This document shows, piece after piece, positions 8,081 through 17,070 of a stretch of DNA of 64,000 nucleotides. A program made the position numbers and the translations under genes. A model generated the notes under the pieces. The model had not been told where the DNA came from and searched no databases. It worked only from the letters and a program-made list of their open reading frames with translations. The stretch comes from Bacillota bacterium. GTDB taxonomy: Bacteria; Bacillota; Clostridia; Christensenellales; Aristaeellaceae. Every line of letters starts with the position of its first letter. Position 1 is the first letter of the stretch. Where the stretch lies: contig JAEZIN010000028.1 in NCBI GenBank assembly GCA_023436585.1, positions 434,001 to 498,000 of the forward strand, given 5' to 3'.

Positions 8081-9202
8081 CTAAATGACGACCCTTTTCG
8101 CGATGACGATGGGGTATGCCGACGGGCCGATGAGCCTTGCGTTGCGCTTGATGACCACCTGTTTGTCTAGGATGCAGTTTTCGATGTAAGCACCGGCCAT
8201 CACCTGGGTATCCTGCATGATGATGCAATTTTTCACATGCGCGTCGGGAGAAATTCGCACGCCCCTGAAGATGACGCTGTTTTCCACCCTGCCTTCGATG
8301 ATGCAGCCGTCGGCCACCAGGGAGTTGATGATCTGTACGTCGTCGTCATACTTGGCGGGCATCTCGTCGCGGACCTTGGTGTAGACGGGCTTGTCGGGAT
8401 CGAACAGGCTCTTGCGCACCTTGGTGTTCAAAAGGGCCATGTTGCACTGGAAGTAGGCCTGCACCGAGTCCATGCGCCAGACCTTGTCGGGATAGCAAAA
8501 GCCGTTGACGCGCAGCCGCCTTTCACGGATCACCCGCTGCAGTACATCCCGGTTGAAATCGTGGAAGCCGTGGGCCACGCCGTGATCCACCAGGGAGCGC
8601 AATAGATCTCGCTTCATGAGGCAGACTTCCATGTAGGTGTTCTGGCCGGCCGGTTCGGCGGGCTCGATCTCCATATCCAGCACCATGCCGTCGTCGTCCA
8701 GGGTGAGGTAGCTGCCGAAATCCCGGCGGCGTACATCCGGGTCGCCGGTGCACATGAGGGTAATGTCCGCCCCGCTTTCCCGATGGCAGGCCACGATATC
8801 CTCAAAGTTGGCGTTGAAGACCATGTTGCTGTTGCAAAGGATGATATCCTCCTGCTTGCTGCGGGACAGGTAGCTGGCGTTGGATCTTAGCGCGTCCAGC
8901 ACGCCGCCGTACACACCCACGTTGTCCCGCGTCAAAAAGGGCGGCAGTATGAACAGCCCGTCGTTTTTGCCGTGCAGGTCCCATTCCTTGCCGGAGCCCA
9001 AATGGTCCATCAGGCTGTGGTAGTTCTTTTGCATAATGACGCCCACGTTGCGGATGCCGCTGTTCACCATACCGCTCATGAGAAAATCGATCACGCGGTA
9101 ACGCCCGGCGATGGGCAGCGCGGCCACCGCGCGGGTGATGGTCAGTTCCCGCAGCAGCGCGTCGTTCTCCCCGGTATAAATCATGCCCATTACGTCCTTC
9201 AT
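8081..9202 (-). CDS. glgD: Glucose-1-phosphate adenylyltransferase regulatory subunit GlgD
   Basis: The 373-residue protein is a nucleotidyltransferase-fold protein ending in left-handed beta-helix repeats (SLVADGCIIEGRVENSVIF and following). It has the GlgD-type N-terminus MKDVMGMIYTGENDALLRELT. The catalytic pyrophosphorylase loop GGxGxRL is absent, as expected for the non-catalytic GlgD partner that activates GlgC in Bacillota. A GTG start is possible nine bases upstream, but AGGGAG is correctly spaced for the ATG at 9202. It lies 42 bases downstream of glgC in the same operon, and the pair supplies ADP-glucose to GlgA. Confidence 0.93.
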   Translation of the reverse strand: MKDVMGMIYTGENDALLRELTITRAVAALPIAGRYRVIDFLMSGMVNSGIRNVGVIMQKNYHSLMDHLGSGKEWDLHGKNDGLFILPPFLTRDNVGVYGGVLDALRSNASYLSRSKQEDIILCNSNMVFNANFEDIVACHRESGADITLMCTGDPDVRRRDFGSYLTLDDDGMVLDMEIEPAEPAGQNTYMEVCLMKRDLLRSLVDHGVAHGFHDFNRDVLQRVIRERRLRVNGFCYPDKVWRMDSVQAYFQCNMALLNTKVRKSLFDPDKPVYTKVRDEMPAKYDDDVQIINSLVADGCIIEGRVENSVIFRGVRISPDAHVKNCIIMQDTQVMAGAYIENCILDKQVVIKRNARLIGPSAYPIVIAKRVVI

Positions 9203-9244
9203 GGCATTCACTCCCTTTATCCTCTTGCTGGTCTTGTCAAGCGG

Positions 9245-10432
9245 TCATGGTACCGGCACGCAGGTCTCCACCTGTTCCCCGGCGCCTATTTTGAGCCCTG
9301 CGGGCAATGCCACGTTCTGGCCGATAACGGCGATGTCGCCCTCCTCGGCACCCACATGGCAGCCGGGCCCGATGACGGCGTTTTCGGCGATAATGGCACG
9401 CTTCACAGACGCGCCGCGCTCAATCACCGCGCCTGGCATCACCACGCTGTCGATGACACTGGCGCCCTGCTCCACCGTAACCCCGGCGAACAATACGGAA
9501 TGCTCCACCTGGCCGTACACCTCGCAGCCCTCGGTGATCAGGCAGTCCTTCACGCTGGCGCCCTTGGCCACGAAATGGGGGGCCATGCCGGGGTTGCGGG
9601 CGTAAATGCGCCACTTCTTGTCGTGCAGGTCGATGGGCATGGGCGTCTGCAAAAGGTCCATGTTGGCCTCCCACAGGCTTTCGATGGTGCCCACGTCCTT
9701 CCAGTAGCCGTCAAAGCTGTACGCCACCAGCTTTTCGCCGTTGTTCAGCAGGTTGGGGATGATGTTCTTGCCAAAGTCGTTGGAGGATTTCGTGTTCTTT
9801 TCATCCTCCAAAAGATACTGGCGCAGCTTATCCCAGGTGAATACGTATACGCCCATGCTGGCCTTGTTGCTGCGCGGGTTTTTTGGCTTTTCCTCAAACT
9901 CCACGATCACGCTGTCGGCATCGGTGTTCATGATGCCAAAGCGGCTGGCCTCGTTCCAGGGCACCTCCCGCACGGCGATGGTGGCGGCGGCTTCCTTTTC
10001 GATGTGGTATTCCAGCATGCGGCTATAGTCCATTTTGTAAATGTGGTCGCCGCTTAGAACCAGCACATAATCCGGCGAAAACTGCTCAATGAAGGGTATG
10101 TTCTGAAAAATGGCGTTGGCCGTGCCGCGGTACCATTCGCCCTGCTTGCCCTTGATAAAGGGCGGCAGCACGAACACACCGCCGTTTAAGAGGTCCAGGT
10201 CCCAGGGGGAGCCGCTGCCGATGTAGGCGTTCAGCTCCAGCGGCTGGTACTGTGTCAGCACGCCTACCACGTCAATGCCGCTGTTGGTGCAGTTGCTAAG
10301 GGGAAAGTCGATGATGCGGTACTTGCCCCCGTAGGGTACCGCCGGCTTGGCCATGTTCTTGGTGAGGATGCCCAGGCGGCTTCCCTGGCCGCCGGCCAGG
10401 AGCATGGCCACACAGGATTTTTTCTTTAACAT
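9245..10432 (-). CDS. glgC: Glucose-1-phosphate adenylyltransferase GlgC
   Basis: GlgC makes ADP-glucose from ATP and glucose-1-phosphate, the committed step of glycogen synthesis. The 395-residue protein has the nucleotide-binding loop LLAGGQGSRLG, KPAVPYGGKYRIIDFPLSNC, the substrate motif VEFEEKP and a C-terminal beta-helix with hexapeptide repeats. GGAG lies eight bases before the ATG at 10432, and this start gives the standard MLKKKSCVAM N-terminus; an in-frame ATG 18 bases upstream is less well placed. It lies 47 bases after glgB. It probably forms a heterotetramer with GlgD. Confidence 0.95.
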   Translation of the reverse strand: MLKKKSCVAMLLAGGQGSRLGILTKNMAKPAVPYGGKYRIIDFPLSNCTNSGIDVVGVLTQYQPLELNAYIGSGSPWDLDLLNGGVFVLPPFIKGKQGEWYRGTANAIFQNIPFIEQFSPDYVLVLSGDHIYKMDYSRMLEYHIEKEAAATIAVREVPWNEASRFGIMNTDADSVIVEFEEKPKNPRSNKASMGVYVFTWDKLRQYLLEDEKNTKSSNDFGKNIIPNLLNNGEKLVAYSFDGYWKDVGTIESLWEANMDLLQTPMPIDLHDKKWRIYARNPGMAPHFVAKGASVKDCLITEGCEVYGQVEHSVLFAGVTVEQGASVIDSVVMPGAVIERGASVKRAIIAENAVIGPGCHVGAEEGDIAVIGQNVALPAGLKIGAGEQVETCVPVP

Positions 10433-10479
10433 ACCACACACTCCGTTCATATTTGCAGAATGGCTTCGTCTTGTATTTA

Positions 10480-12483
10480 CTAGATTTCCGTTGGCGGCGT
10501 GTCCTCATTGGCATTTGACATGTTTGGTGGCATTGTCTTTTTGTTCACAGGCTTCCTTGCAGGTGCTTCAGCCTTCTTCCCCGGCGGCTCCTTCTTGTCG
10601 TACGTAAAGTATACGGTGCTCAGCGGCGGCACGCACACCTGCGCGGAATACTCCAAGCCGTTCCATTTCATTTCCTCCGCCGCCACGGTCCAGGCGTTGT
10701 ACTGGTTGGAACCGCCGTATTCTTCGCGGTCGGTGTTGAAGATTTCCGTCAATGTGCCGGGCAGGGGAAGGCCGATGCGGTAAATGGGGTGGAACACCGG
10801 CGTAAAGTTGGTCACGCAGCAGACCGTTCTGCCCTTTGTATCGGTGCGGGCAAAGGCCAAAACGCTGTTGTCGCTGTCGTTGGCGGAAAGCCACTGGAAC
10901 CCAGACCATGAATCCTCCACTTCGTAGAGCGCCGGCGTTTCCCGATAGATTCTGTTCAGATCCTTCACGCAGGCCAGCACCTGGGGGTGCCGGTCGTACA
11001 CCAGCAGGAACCAATCCAGCTGGTCATCGTACTTCCACTCAATGAAGTGGGCAAACTCGCTGCCCATGAAAAGCAGTTTTTTGCCGGGATGCGCCATGGT
11101 GTAGCCGTATAAAGCCCGAAGCCCGGCAAACTTTTGCCACAAATCCCCCGGATTTTTATCCAGCATGGAATGCTTGCCGTGCACCACCTCATCATGGGAA
11201 AAGGGCAGTATGAAGTTTTCGTTGAAGGCGTAAAACAGCGAGAAGGTCAGCTTGTTGTGGTGCCACTTGCGGTAGATGGGGTCCAGCTTGATGTAGGAAA
11301 GGATGTCGTTCATCCAGCCCATGTTCCACTTGAAGCCAAAGCCCAGGCCGCCTAAGTACGTGGGCCGCGTGACCATGGGGTAGGCGGAGGATTCCTCCGC
11401 GATCATCATCACGCCGGGGAACTCCCGGTACGCCGTTTCGTTGAGCCTGCGCAGAAAGTGGATGGCGTCGATGTTCTCCCGGCCGCCGTAGGGGTTGGGC
11501 AGCCACTGGCCTGGCTCCCGGCAGAAATCATAATAGAGCATGCTGCTTACCGCATCCACCCGCAGACCGTCGGCATGAAACTGCTCCATCCAGAAGCAGG
11601 CGCTGCTTGTAAGCAAGCTGCACGCCTCGCCGCGGCCCAGGTCGAACATGTGGGTGCCCCATTGGGCCATGTCGCCCCGGCGGGGGTCCGGGTGCTCATA
11701 GCAGGCCGTGCCGTCAAAGCGCCGCAGGCCAAACTCGTCCCTGGGGAAGTGAGCCGGCACCCAATCCAATATTACCCCAATATTGTTTTGATGGCACCTG
11801 TCCACAAAGGCCATGAAATCCTTCGGATCGCCGTGGCGCGCCGTGGCGGAAAAATACCCGGTGGTTTGATAGCCCCAGGACATGTCCAGGGGATGCTCCA
11901 TCACCGGCAGCAGCTCAATGTGGGTATAATTCATTTCCAGAAGGTAGGGAATCAATTGATCCGCGATCTCGCCGTAGGATAAAAGCCTGCCGCCCTCGCC
12001 CAGGCGCCAGGAGCCCAGGTGCATTTCATAGATGTTCACGGGGCTTGCGGTGGGGTTCCAGGCGGCACGCTTTTGCATCCATGCTGCGTCGGCCCAAACA
12101 TACCCATCCATGTCATACACGCGGCTGGCGGTTTGGGGCCGAAGCTCGCTGAAAAAGGCGTAAGGGTCCGCCTTCAAGTGCATGTGTCCGTCCGCCCCCC
12201 AAATGGCGTACTTGTAGGCATCCTTGCCCGAAAACAGCAACCGGTCCAGCCGAAGCTCCCATATGCCGTCGTACTGCTTCACCATGGGATTGCTATCGTG
12301 GGACCAGCCGTTGAAATCGCCCGTGAGAAAAACGGCCTGGGCATTGGGCGCCCACACCGCGAAGTGGTATACTTCCTGCCCCAGCTGCGAAGCGGGATGC
12401 GCGCCCAGCATCTGATAGGCGCGGCAACTGCGCCCCTGGTGGAAATCCTCCCGGTCTGACGCCGTGGGCGGAACGTAGCGCAT
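10480..12483 (-). CDS. glgB: 1,4-alpha-glucan branching enzyme
   Basis: GlgB (GH13_9 with CBM48) introduces alpha-1,6 branches into glycogen. The CBM48 domain includes FAVWAPNAQAVFLTGDFNGW. The catalytic barrel has DWVPAHFPRDEFGL, DGLRVDAVSSMLY (nucleophile Asp), MIAEESSAYP (acid/base Glu) and FSHDEVVHGK. About 40 extra residues at the C-terminus are Lys/Pro/Ala-rich and probably disordered, echoing the GlgA tail. The start is uncertain: a GTG exists at 12582 inside the arsR end, but the ATG at 12483 gives a normal N-terminus and a weak GCAGG site. It follows arsR by about 80 bases and leads the enzyme genes of the operon. Confidence 0.93.
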   Translation of the reverse strand: MRYVPPTASDREDFHQGRSCRAYQMLGAHPASQLGQEVYHFAVWAPNAQAVFLTGDFNGWSHDSNPMVKQYDGIWELRLDRLLFSGKDAYKYAIWGADGHMHLKADPYAFFSELRPQTASRVYDMDGYVWADAAWMQKRAAWNPTASPVNIYEMHLGSWRLGEGGRLLSYGEIADQLIPYLLEMNYTHIELLPVMEHPLDMSWGYQTTGYFSATARHGDPKDFMAFVDRCHQNNIGVILDWVPAHFPRDEFGLRRFDGTACYEHPDPRRGDMAQWGTHMFDLGRGEACSLLTSSACFWMEQFHADGLRVDAVSSMLYYDFCREPGQWLPNPYGGRENIDAIHFLRRLNETAYREFPGVMMIAEESSAYPMVTRPTYLGGLGFGFKWNMGWMNDILSYIKLDPIYRKWHHNKLTFSLFYAFNENFILPFSHDEVVHGKHSMLDKNPGDLWQKFAGLRALYGYTMAHPGKKLLFMGSEFAHFIEWKYDDQLDWFLLVYDRHPQVLACVKDLNRIYRETPALYEVEDSWSGFQWLSANDSDNSVLAFARTDTKGRTVCCVTNFTPVFHPIYRIGLPLPGTLTEIFNTDREEYGGSNQYNAWTVAAEEMKWNGLEYSAQVCVPPLSTVYFTYDKKEPPGKKAEAPARKPVNKKTMPPNMSNANEDTPPTEI

Positions 12484-12566
12484 GCCATCGCCTGCTTTCG
12501 TGGGGGATGATGGAGAAAAGATGTTGAATGGGCCTGCGGAAAGGACCTGCGCATTTCCCTTGTGAA

Positions 12567-12932
12567 TCAGCGGCCTTCGCACACGTGGGACAATGCTACA
12601 TGGAGCAGCGCGCCTACATGATCGTCGTCCAGCGCGTAATAAACAATTTTGCCGCTTCGGCGGGATTTAACGCAGTGCACCTCACGAAGCGTGCGCAATT
12701 GGTGGCTGATTGCGCTTTGGGACATGCACAACACCGCGCTGATATCGCATACGCAAAGCTCCTGCTCCCTCAGCGCCAGCAAAATTTGCAGCCGCGTCGG
12801 GTCGGCCATGGCCGTCAGTATATCCAGCATGGCGCGGCGGTCGGCTTCGCCGGGCATCCTCTCCAACGCCTTGCTTACATCTTCCGGATGAATGCAGCTT
12901 ACTTCGCAAGCCTCCATATCACGTTCGGACAT
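12567..12932 (-). CDS. ArsR/SmtB-family metal sensor, CadC-like
   Basis: The 121-residue winged-helix repressor has the recognition helix SQSAISHQLRTL and wing SGKIVYYAL. It has the CadC-type metal ligands: CEVSC (C9, C13) at the N-terminus plus ELCVCD (C60, C62) in helix 3, and the complete SmtB/CzrA helix-5 site D103-x-H105-x10-H116-x2-E119. In the family, metal binding (Cd, Pb, Zn) releases the operator. No metal pump is next to it; instead it is the first gene of the glycogen operon. It has its own promoter at 12970-12999, overlapped by an inverted repeat, so it probably regulates its own operon. Confidence 0.9.
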   Translation of the reverse strand: MSERDMEACEVSCIHPEDVSKALERMPGEADRRAMLDILTAMADPTRLQILLALREQELCVCDISAVLCMSQSAISHQLRTLREVHCVKSRRSGKIVYYALDDDHVGALLHVALSHVCEGR

Positions 12933-12969
12933 ACTGTTTGAGCTCCCTCCTTGTCACTATAACACATAT

Positions 12970-12999
12970 ATTGTACCCACGAATTGCCAGATGCGTCAA
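12970..12999 (-). promoter_or_regulatory. Promoter of the arsR-glg operon
   Basis: On the minus strand, TTGACG (12999-12994) and TACAAT (12975-12970) are spaced by 18 bases, giving a short leader before arsR at 12932. Confidence 0.7.
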
Positions 13000-13011
13000 G
13001 GAAAATTCGTG
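12978..13011. promoter_or_regulatory. Candidate ArsR operator (inverted repeat)
   Basis: CACGAATT (12978-12985) is repeated in inverse as AATTCGTG (13004-13011), with 18 bases between arms. The arms bracket the -35 hexamer. The arm spacing is wider than the classical 12-2-12 SmtB operator, so binding by the adjacent repressor is only a suggestion. Confidence 0.35.
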
Positions 13012-13041
13012 TTAGTTTATGCAATATGGCATAGGGTACAT

Positions 13042-13072
13042 AAAAAAGCGGCGGGGGAATCCTCCCGCCGCC
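13042..13072 (-). terminator. Terminator after the mannan locus
   Basis: On the minus strand a GC-rich stem (GGCGGCGGGAGG / CCCCCGCCGC) is followed by TTTTTT. It separates GH125 from the arsR promoter. Confidence 0.85.
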
Positions 13073-13111
13073 ATGATTGAACCTGTATGGACGCATTTGA
13101 AAGCTACGCCG

Positions 13112-14410
13112 TTATAAATCCGCCTTTTTCAGCACCGTTTCCAGCAAGTCCTGCTCATGCAGCCTGTAGATTAGCTCCCCGAACATGGAGTTGGCCCAGG
13201 CGAACCAGGGGCGGGTAAACTGATTGGGGTCATCCGGATGGAAGCTTTCATGCATGAAGCCCGTGCCGGCGTGGGTGCTCAAAAGCGCTTTTAAAAGCCG
13301 CGCGATTTCGTCTGCATCCGTGGATGTCATGGCCTGGATGCACAGGGCGATGGGCCACACGTATCCTTCCGGCGTATGGGGGCTGCCAACGCCCGCTGCA
13401 AACGCGCCTTTACGGTAATAGGGGTTATCTCCGCTGAGCACAAAGGCTCTGGTGCGCAAGTACAGGGGGTCGTCCTTTTCACAGACATTCAGGTACGGCA
13501 GCGATAAAATGCTGGGCACGTTGGCATCGTCCATCAGAAGGTGATGGCCAAGGCCGTCCGCCTCGTAGGCATAGATTTCACCGTATACGGGATGATTCAA
13601 GATGCCGTGCTCCCGGATGCCCTTTGCAATCTGTTCTTTCAATTGGGCTGCCTTGGCATCCAGCACGCTGTCGCCCTTGATTTTCGCAAACGTGCCGATG
13701 TATTCCAGCGCCTTTACGGCAAACAGGTTGGCGGGGATCAGGTACCCGTATTGGCAGGCATCGTCGCTGGGGCGGAAGCCCGACCAGGTCATGCCGGTGT
13801 ATGCCGTTTCCGTCCCGCGGCCTTCCCTGGTCAGCGTGTCGCTTGGGGGGCAGTGATCCCGCTCAAAAGTGTAAAGGCTGTCCGTTTCGTGGTTTTGTTC
13901 GGTGGCAAACACATGAACAATGGCGTGCAGCGCCTGCATAAACTGCCCGTCCATCCAGTGGGTGGTTTTCGTTTTTTCATAATACCTGTAGGCCAGCAGC
14001 ACGGGGTGGCAGAGGGAGTCGATCTCATACTTGCGCTCCCACACCCACTGGATGGGCAGGGGCCGGTCATTATGGCCCAGGCGCTCGTCGCCGGTGAGGT
14101 TGAAGGCGTTGGCGTAAGGGTCCAGCAGGATGTATTTCATCTGCCTGGCGATCAGCCCTTCCAGCAAGCGGGCCACGTCATTGCTACCTAATGCAAACCG
14201 CACATAATGCAACACCTGGGCGGTGGAGTCCCGAAGCCACATGGCGGGAATGTCGCCGGTAATCACAAAGGTCTGCCCGTCAGGCACAGGCTGCACGGTG
14301 GTTTGCAGCGTGTTCAGGAAGCATTTTTCGAACATTTCATATAAGCCAGGTACGTGCTTGAGCTTTTCTTTCACTGGCTGCAGTTGATGGACGACCGCCG
14401 CTGTTTCCAT
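13112..14410 (-). CDS. GH125 exo-alpha-1,6-mannosidase
   Basis: The 432-residue protein matches the GH125 (former DUF1237) family: ITGDIPAMWLRDSTAQV (about residues 50-66), DPYANAFN, WERKYEIDSLCHPV, GMTWSGFRPSDDACQYGYLIP and PWFAWANSMFGELI are in family order and the length is normal. GH125 enzymes are inverting exo-alpha-1,6-mannosidases acting on N-glycan or yeast-mannan fragments. There is no signal peptide, so it works in the cytoplasm on imported oligosaccharides. It is the last gene of the mannan operon, 34 bases after GH38, and is followed by a terminator. Confidence 0.92.
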   Translation of the reverse strand: METAAVVHQLQPVKEKLKHVPGLYEMFEKCFLNTLQTTVQPVPDGQTFVITGDIPAMWLRDSTAQVLHYVRFALGSNDVARLLEGLIARQMKYILLDPYANAFNLTGDERLGHNDRPLPIQWVWERKYEIDSLCHPVLLAYRYYEKTKTTHWMDGQFMQALHAIVHVFATEQNHETDSLYTFERDHCPPSDTLTREGRGTETAYTGMTWSGFRPSDDACQYGYLIPANLFAVKALEYIGTFAKIKGDSVLDAKAAQLKEQIAKGIREHGILNHPVYGEIYAYEADGLGHHLLMDDANVPSILSLPYLNVCEKDDPLYLRTRAFVLSGDNPYYRKGAFAAGVGSPHTPEGYVWPIALCIQAMTSTDADEIARLLKALLSTHAGTGFMHESFHPDDPNQFTRPWFAWANSMFGELIYRLHEQDLLETVLKKADL

Positions 14411-14444
14411 AAATAAGATAACTCCTTAAACGTATTTCCTTGTA

Positions 14445-16910
14445 TTACATGTTTTCCAACATGGGGCAGGAGGACAATTTCCCCTCATGCAGCCTGAATG
14501 TTTTGATTTCAAACGGCTGGAAGGATACAGTTTCCTCCACGGCATGGCTGGGAATGTGCACATGGGCTTCTGTTTCTTCTCCCATGCTTTCGTATAGCCG
14601 CAGGATATACCCATCCCCATCCTCCGCCTGCTTGAAGGCGGACACCATAACAGCGCCGCCATCCAGCGTCAAAAGAGGCGGGCACTTTTCCCCGCGGCCC
14701 GGCGGATTGATGGACAGGGCATACGGCGCTTCGTTAAATACCGTGGCTTTGCGGGAAAGGGATTGATCGACAGCTTGCATTGTTCCCGCCGTAACGCGGA
14801 AACGGTACAGCCGCTCGCCCTGCTCCATGCGCACGGTGTGGCGCACCTCCCGCAGCGTCTTTTCAAAATGGCCGTCGGCGGCGGAATAACCGGCGGAGCG
14901 CAAAAGCGTTAACCCGATGGTGCCCTTGTGATAGCTGGAGCCGTACACACCGTCGTTGATCACCGCCAGCTGATGCGCTCCGTCACTCACGCCGCACCAT
15001 TTTTGCGATACCACTTCTTCACTTTGCTTCAGCTCTTCCCACGCGAAGGGAATCTGGCCCCGGTATACGCCGTTCTGGAAGGCGGTGGGCATCTCCAGCT
15101 TCAGGTACATGTCCTTCTCGTTCCAATAGACGCCTGCCTCCACCTCAAAATCCGTGCCCTTTTTGGGCAGCAGGTATCGCAGATACGCATAGGAATGGTG
15201 CAGGCCGAACACGGCCTCCACAACGGTTCGGACCTCGCCGTCCTCGATCACCCGCACAGAAGGGACCACCTGGTCGTACAGCCCGGAGAAAGCGCTGCCC
15301 TCGTGGGGTGTTAGCAGTGCGAACCGCCGCGCAGCATGGCTCTCCCGCGTACCCAGGCCCCAGGAGTTGTAGGTGTCATCATAGGCGCACAACGAAAAGC
15401 TGCCGGGCTCCAAAAACTCCCTGCCGTTTATCGTATAGCTGTCTATCAGCCCTGTGGAGGTATTGATTACAACCCGCATATCACCGTTTTCAAAAACGAA
15501 CTCCGGTAATTGCGCGATAGGTTCAAAGGTGGGCCTTTTTTCAAGAGCTTCAAAGTGAATTTGGAAGCGGTTCATGGAAAGCGGCTTAAGCTTCGCCTGC
15601 ACGGTGACCTTTTTGCGCCAGTCGATGCAGAAATGGCTGCTTTCCATTTCGCTCTGGGTGGGCAGAAGCGTTCCGTTCAGATAGGCTTTGGGCGTATAGA
15701 AGGTGGAATCCCAATTTTGCCTGGGCAGGCCGCACTCGAAGGAGAATACGTCCGTTACCGCAAAGGGGTGGGGGTTGTAGACCAGTACGGCGGATGTACC
15801 ATCTGTAACGCTTTCCTCCCCTTCGGCCAGGGCCGTGAAGGCCTTCATCTTTTCCTTAGCCAGGATATACAGCCCGTGGCTGATCACCTGCAGCGTATCC
15901 TCCTCCACCAATTGGCTGCCGGAGCCGGGCAGCGCATCGTGGAATTCGCTGAAGATAAGGTCGCGCTCCGCCTCGTGCAGCGCCTCCTTGGGATAGGCCA
16001 TGCCCTTTTGAATGGCCGCGACCGCGCACATCCTTTCGGTCACGTACAGCTCGTTTTCCAATTGCCGGTGCTTTTGTTTGACCCGTATTTGGGAGGTGTA
16101 GCAGCCGGGAGCCACGGGATTCAGCCCATTATCCACCGTGGGCAGATCTGGGTTTTTCTGCTTCAGCGCCGCAAAATATGCTTCCGGGGTGGAATGGATA
16201 AGCTCGCAGGAGCCTTCCATTTCAGCGCGCAGGGCGGCAAGGTCCCGCACATCCTTACGGGATGGCCCGCCGCCATGGTCGCCCACACCCCATAAAAAGA
16301 GAGTGACGGGCTCGCTTTCCTTTTCCTTCAAAAAGGCGTTGAGCTCCTCCGCTGCGTTTCCGTACACGGAGTTGTAGTTTTCATCCGAGCGGTGGACGAT
16401 GAGGGAGCTTCCGTTGAAACCCTGCCAGATAAAGTCCTGGCCTTCAAAATCATAGTGGCCTTTCCCGGGGCGGCACACAACATAGCTTGAAAAACCCGCC
16501 TGGTTCATGATTTGAACAAGCCCGCGGGAATGGCCGAAGGAGTCAAAGTTGACGGCGGTGGTGGGCCTTACGCCGAACTCCTTATCAAAAAAGAGGCGGC
16601 CAGCCAGTATGTTGCGGATGATGGATTCGCCGCTGGGCATGTTGCAGTCCGGCTGCAGGTACCACCCGCCCATGATGTGAAAGGAGCCGTCCTTCACATG
16701 GCGCTTGATCTGCCCATACAACACGGGGTCGTGCTGTTTGATCCAATCATACAGCAGCGCCTCGTTGTGGCAGAACACAAAGCCGGGGTTTTCCTCTATG
16801 ATTTCCACCGCGGTGCGGAAGGTGGAAATGGCCTCGGCGCAGCCTTCCTGCCAGCGCCAGAGCCATACCGGGTCCAGGTGGGCATTGCAGATGAGATGAA
16901 TGTTTTTCAT
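14445..16910 (-). CDS. GH38 alpha-mannosidase
   Basis: The 821-residue protein is a retaining, zinc-dependent alpha-mannosidase. The N-terminal catalytic domain shows NAHLDPVWLWRW (zinc ligands His and Asp), the nucleophile region TAVNFDSFGHS and LWGVGDHGGGP. The middle region DLIFSEFHDALPGSGSQLVEEDT is the GH38 helical bundle with further zinc ligands. The C-terminal half is beta-sandwich. No signal peptide is present. With GH76 and GH125 it forms a cytoplasmic alpha-mannan or N-glycan degradation set. GGAG lies five bases before the ATG. Confidence 0.95.
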   Translation of the reverse strand: MKNIHLICNAHLDPVWLWRWQEGCAEAISTFRTAVEIIEENPGFVFCHNEALLYDWIKQHDPVLYGQIKRHVKDGSFHIMGGWYLQPDCNMPSGESIIRNILAGRLFFDKEFGVRPTTAVNFDSFGHSRGLVQIMNQAGFSSYVVCRPGKGHYDFEGQDFIWQGFNGSSLIVHRSDENYNSVYGNAAEELNAFLKEKESEPVTLFLWGVGDHGGGPSRKDVRDLAALRAEMEGSCELIHSTPEAYFAALKQKNPDLPTVDNGLNPVAPGCYTSQIRVKQKHRQLENELYVTERMCAVAAIQKGMAYPKEALHEAERDLIFSEFHDALPGSGSQLVEEDTLQVISHGLYILAKEKMKAFTALAEGEESVTDGTSAVLVYNPHPFAVTDVFSFECGLPRQNWDSTFYTPKAYLNGTLLPTQSEMESSHFCIDWRKKVTVQAKLKPLSMNRFQIHFEALEKRPTFEPIAQLPEFVFENGDMRVVINTSTGLIDSYTINGREFLEPGSFSLCAYDDTYNSWGLGTRESHAARRFALLTPHEGSAFSGLYDQVVPSVRVIEDGEVRTVVEAVFGLHHSYAYLRYLLPKKGTDFEVEAGVYWNEKDMYLKLEMPTAFQNGVYRGQIPFAWEELKQSEEVVSQKWCGVSDGAHQLAVINDGVYGSSYHKGTIGLTLLRSAGYSAADGHFEKTLREVRHTVRMEQGERLYRFRVTAGTMQAVDQSLSRKATVFNEAPYALSINPPGRGEKCPPLLTLDGGAVMVSAFKQAEDGDGYILRLYESMGEETEAHVHIPSHAVEETVSFQPFEIKTFRLHEGKLSSCPMLENM

Positions 16911-17013
16911 AAATGCTCCGTCTTAAATCATATAGTTCACATCACTGGGATGCTGAATGCACTCTAAAAGCCTGGCTGACCGCCCTGTGTTGAATGGGCA
17001 GCTTTGGAATACA

Positions 17014-17037
17014 GCCGGAGGGGCATGCCCCTCCGGC
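17014..17037. repeat. Perfect 24-base palindrome between GH76 and GH38
   Basis: GCCGGAGGGGCA is followed immediately by its exact reverse complement. It could form a near loop-less GC-rich hairpin in the operon mRNA between two glycosidase genes. No T-run follows on either strand. Confidence 0.6.
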
Positions 17038-17070
17038 CGCATGGATCGTTGTTGGATTTTTGTGTATGGA

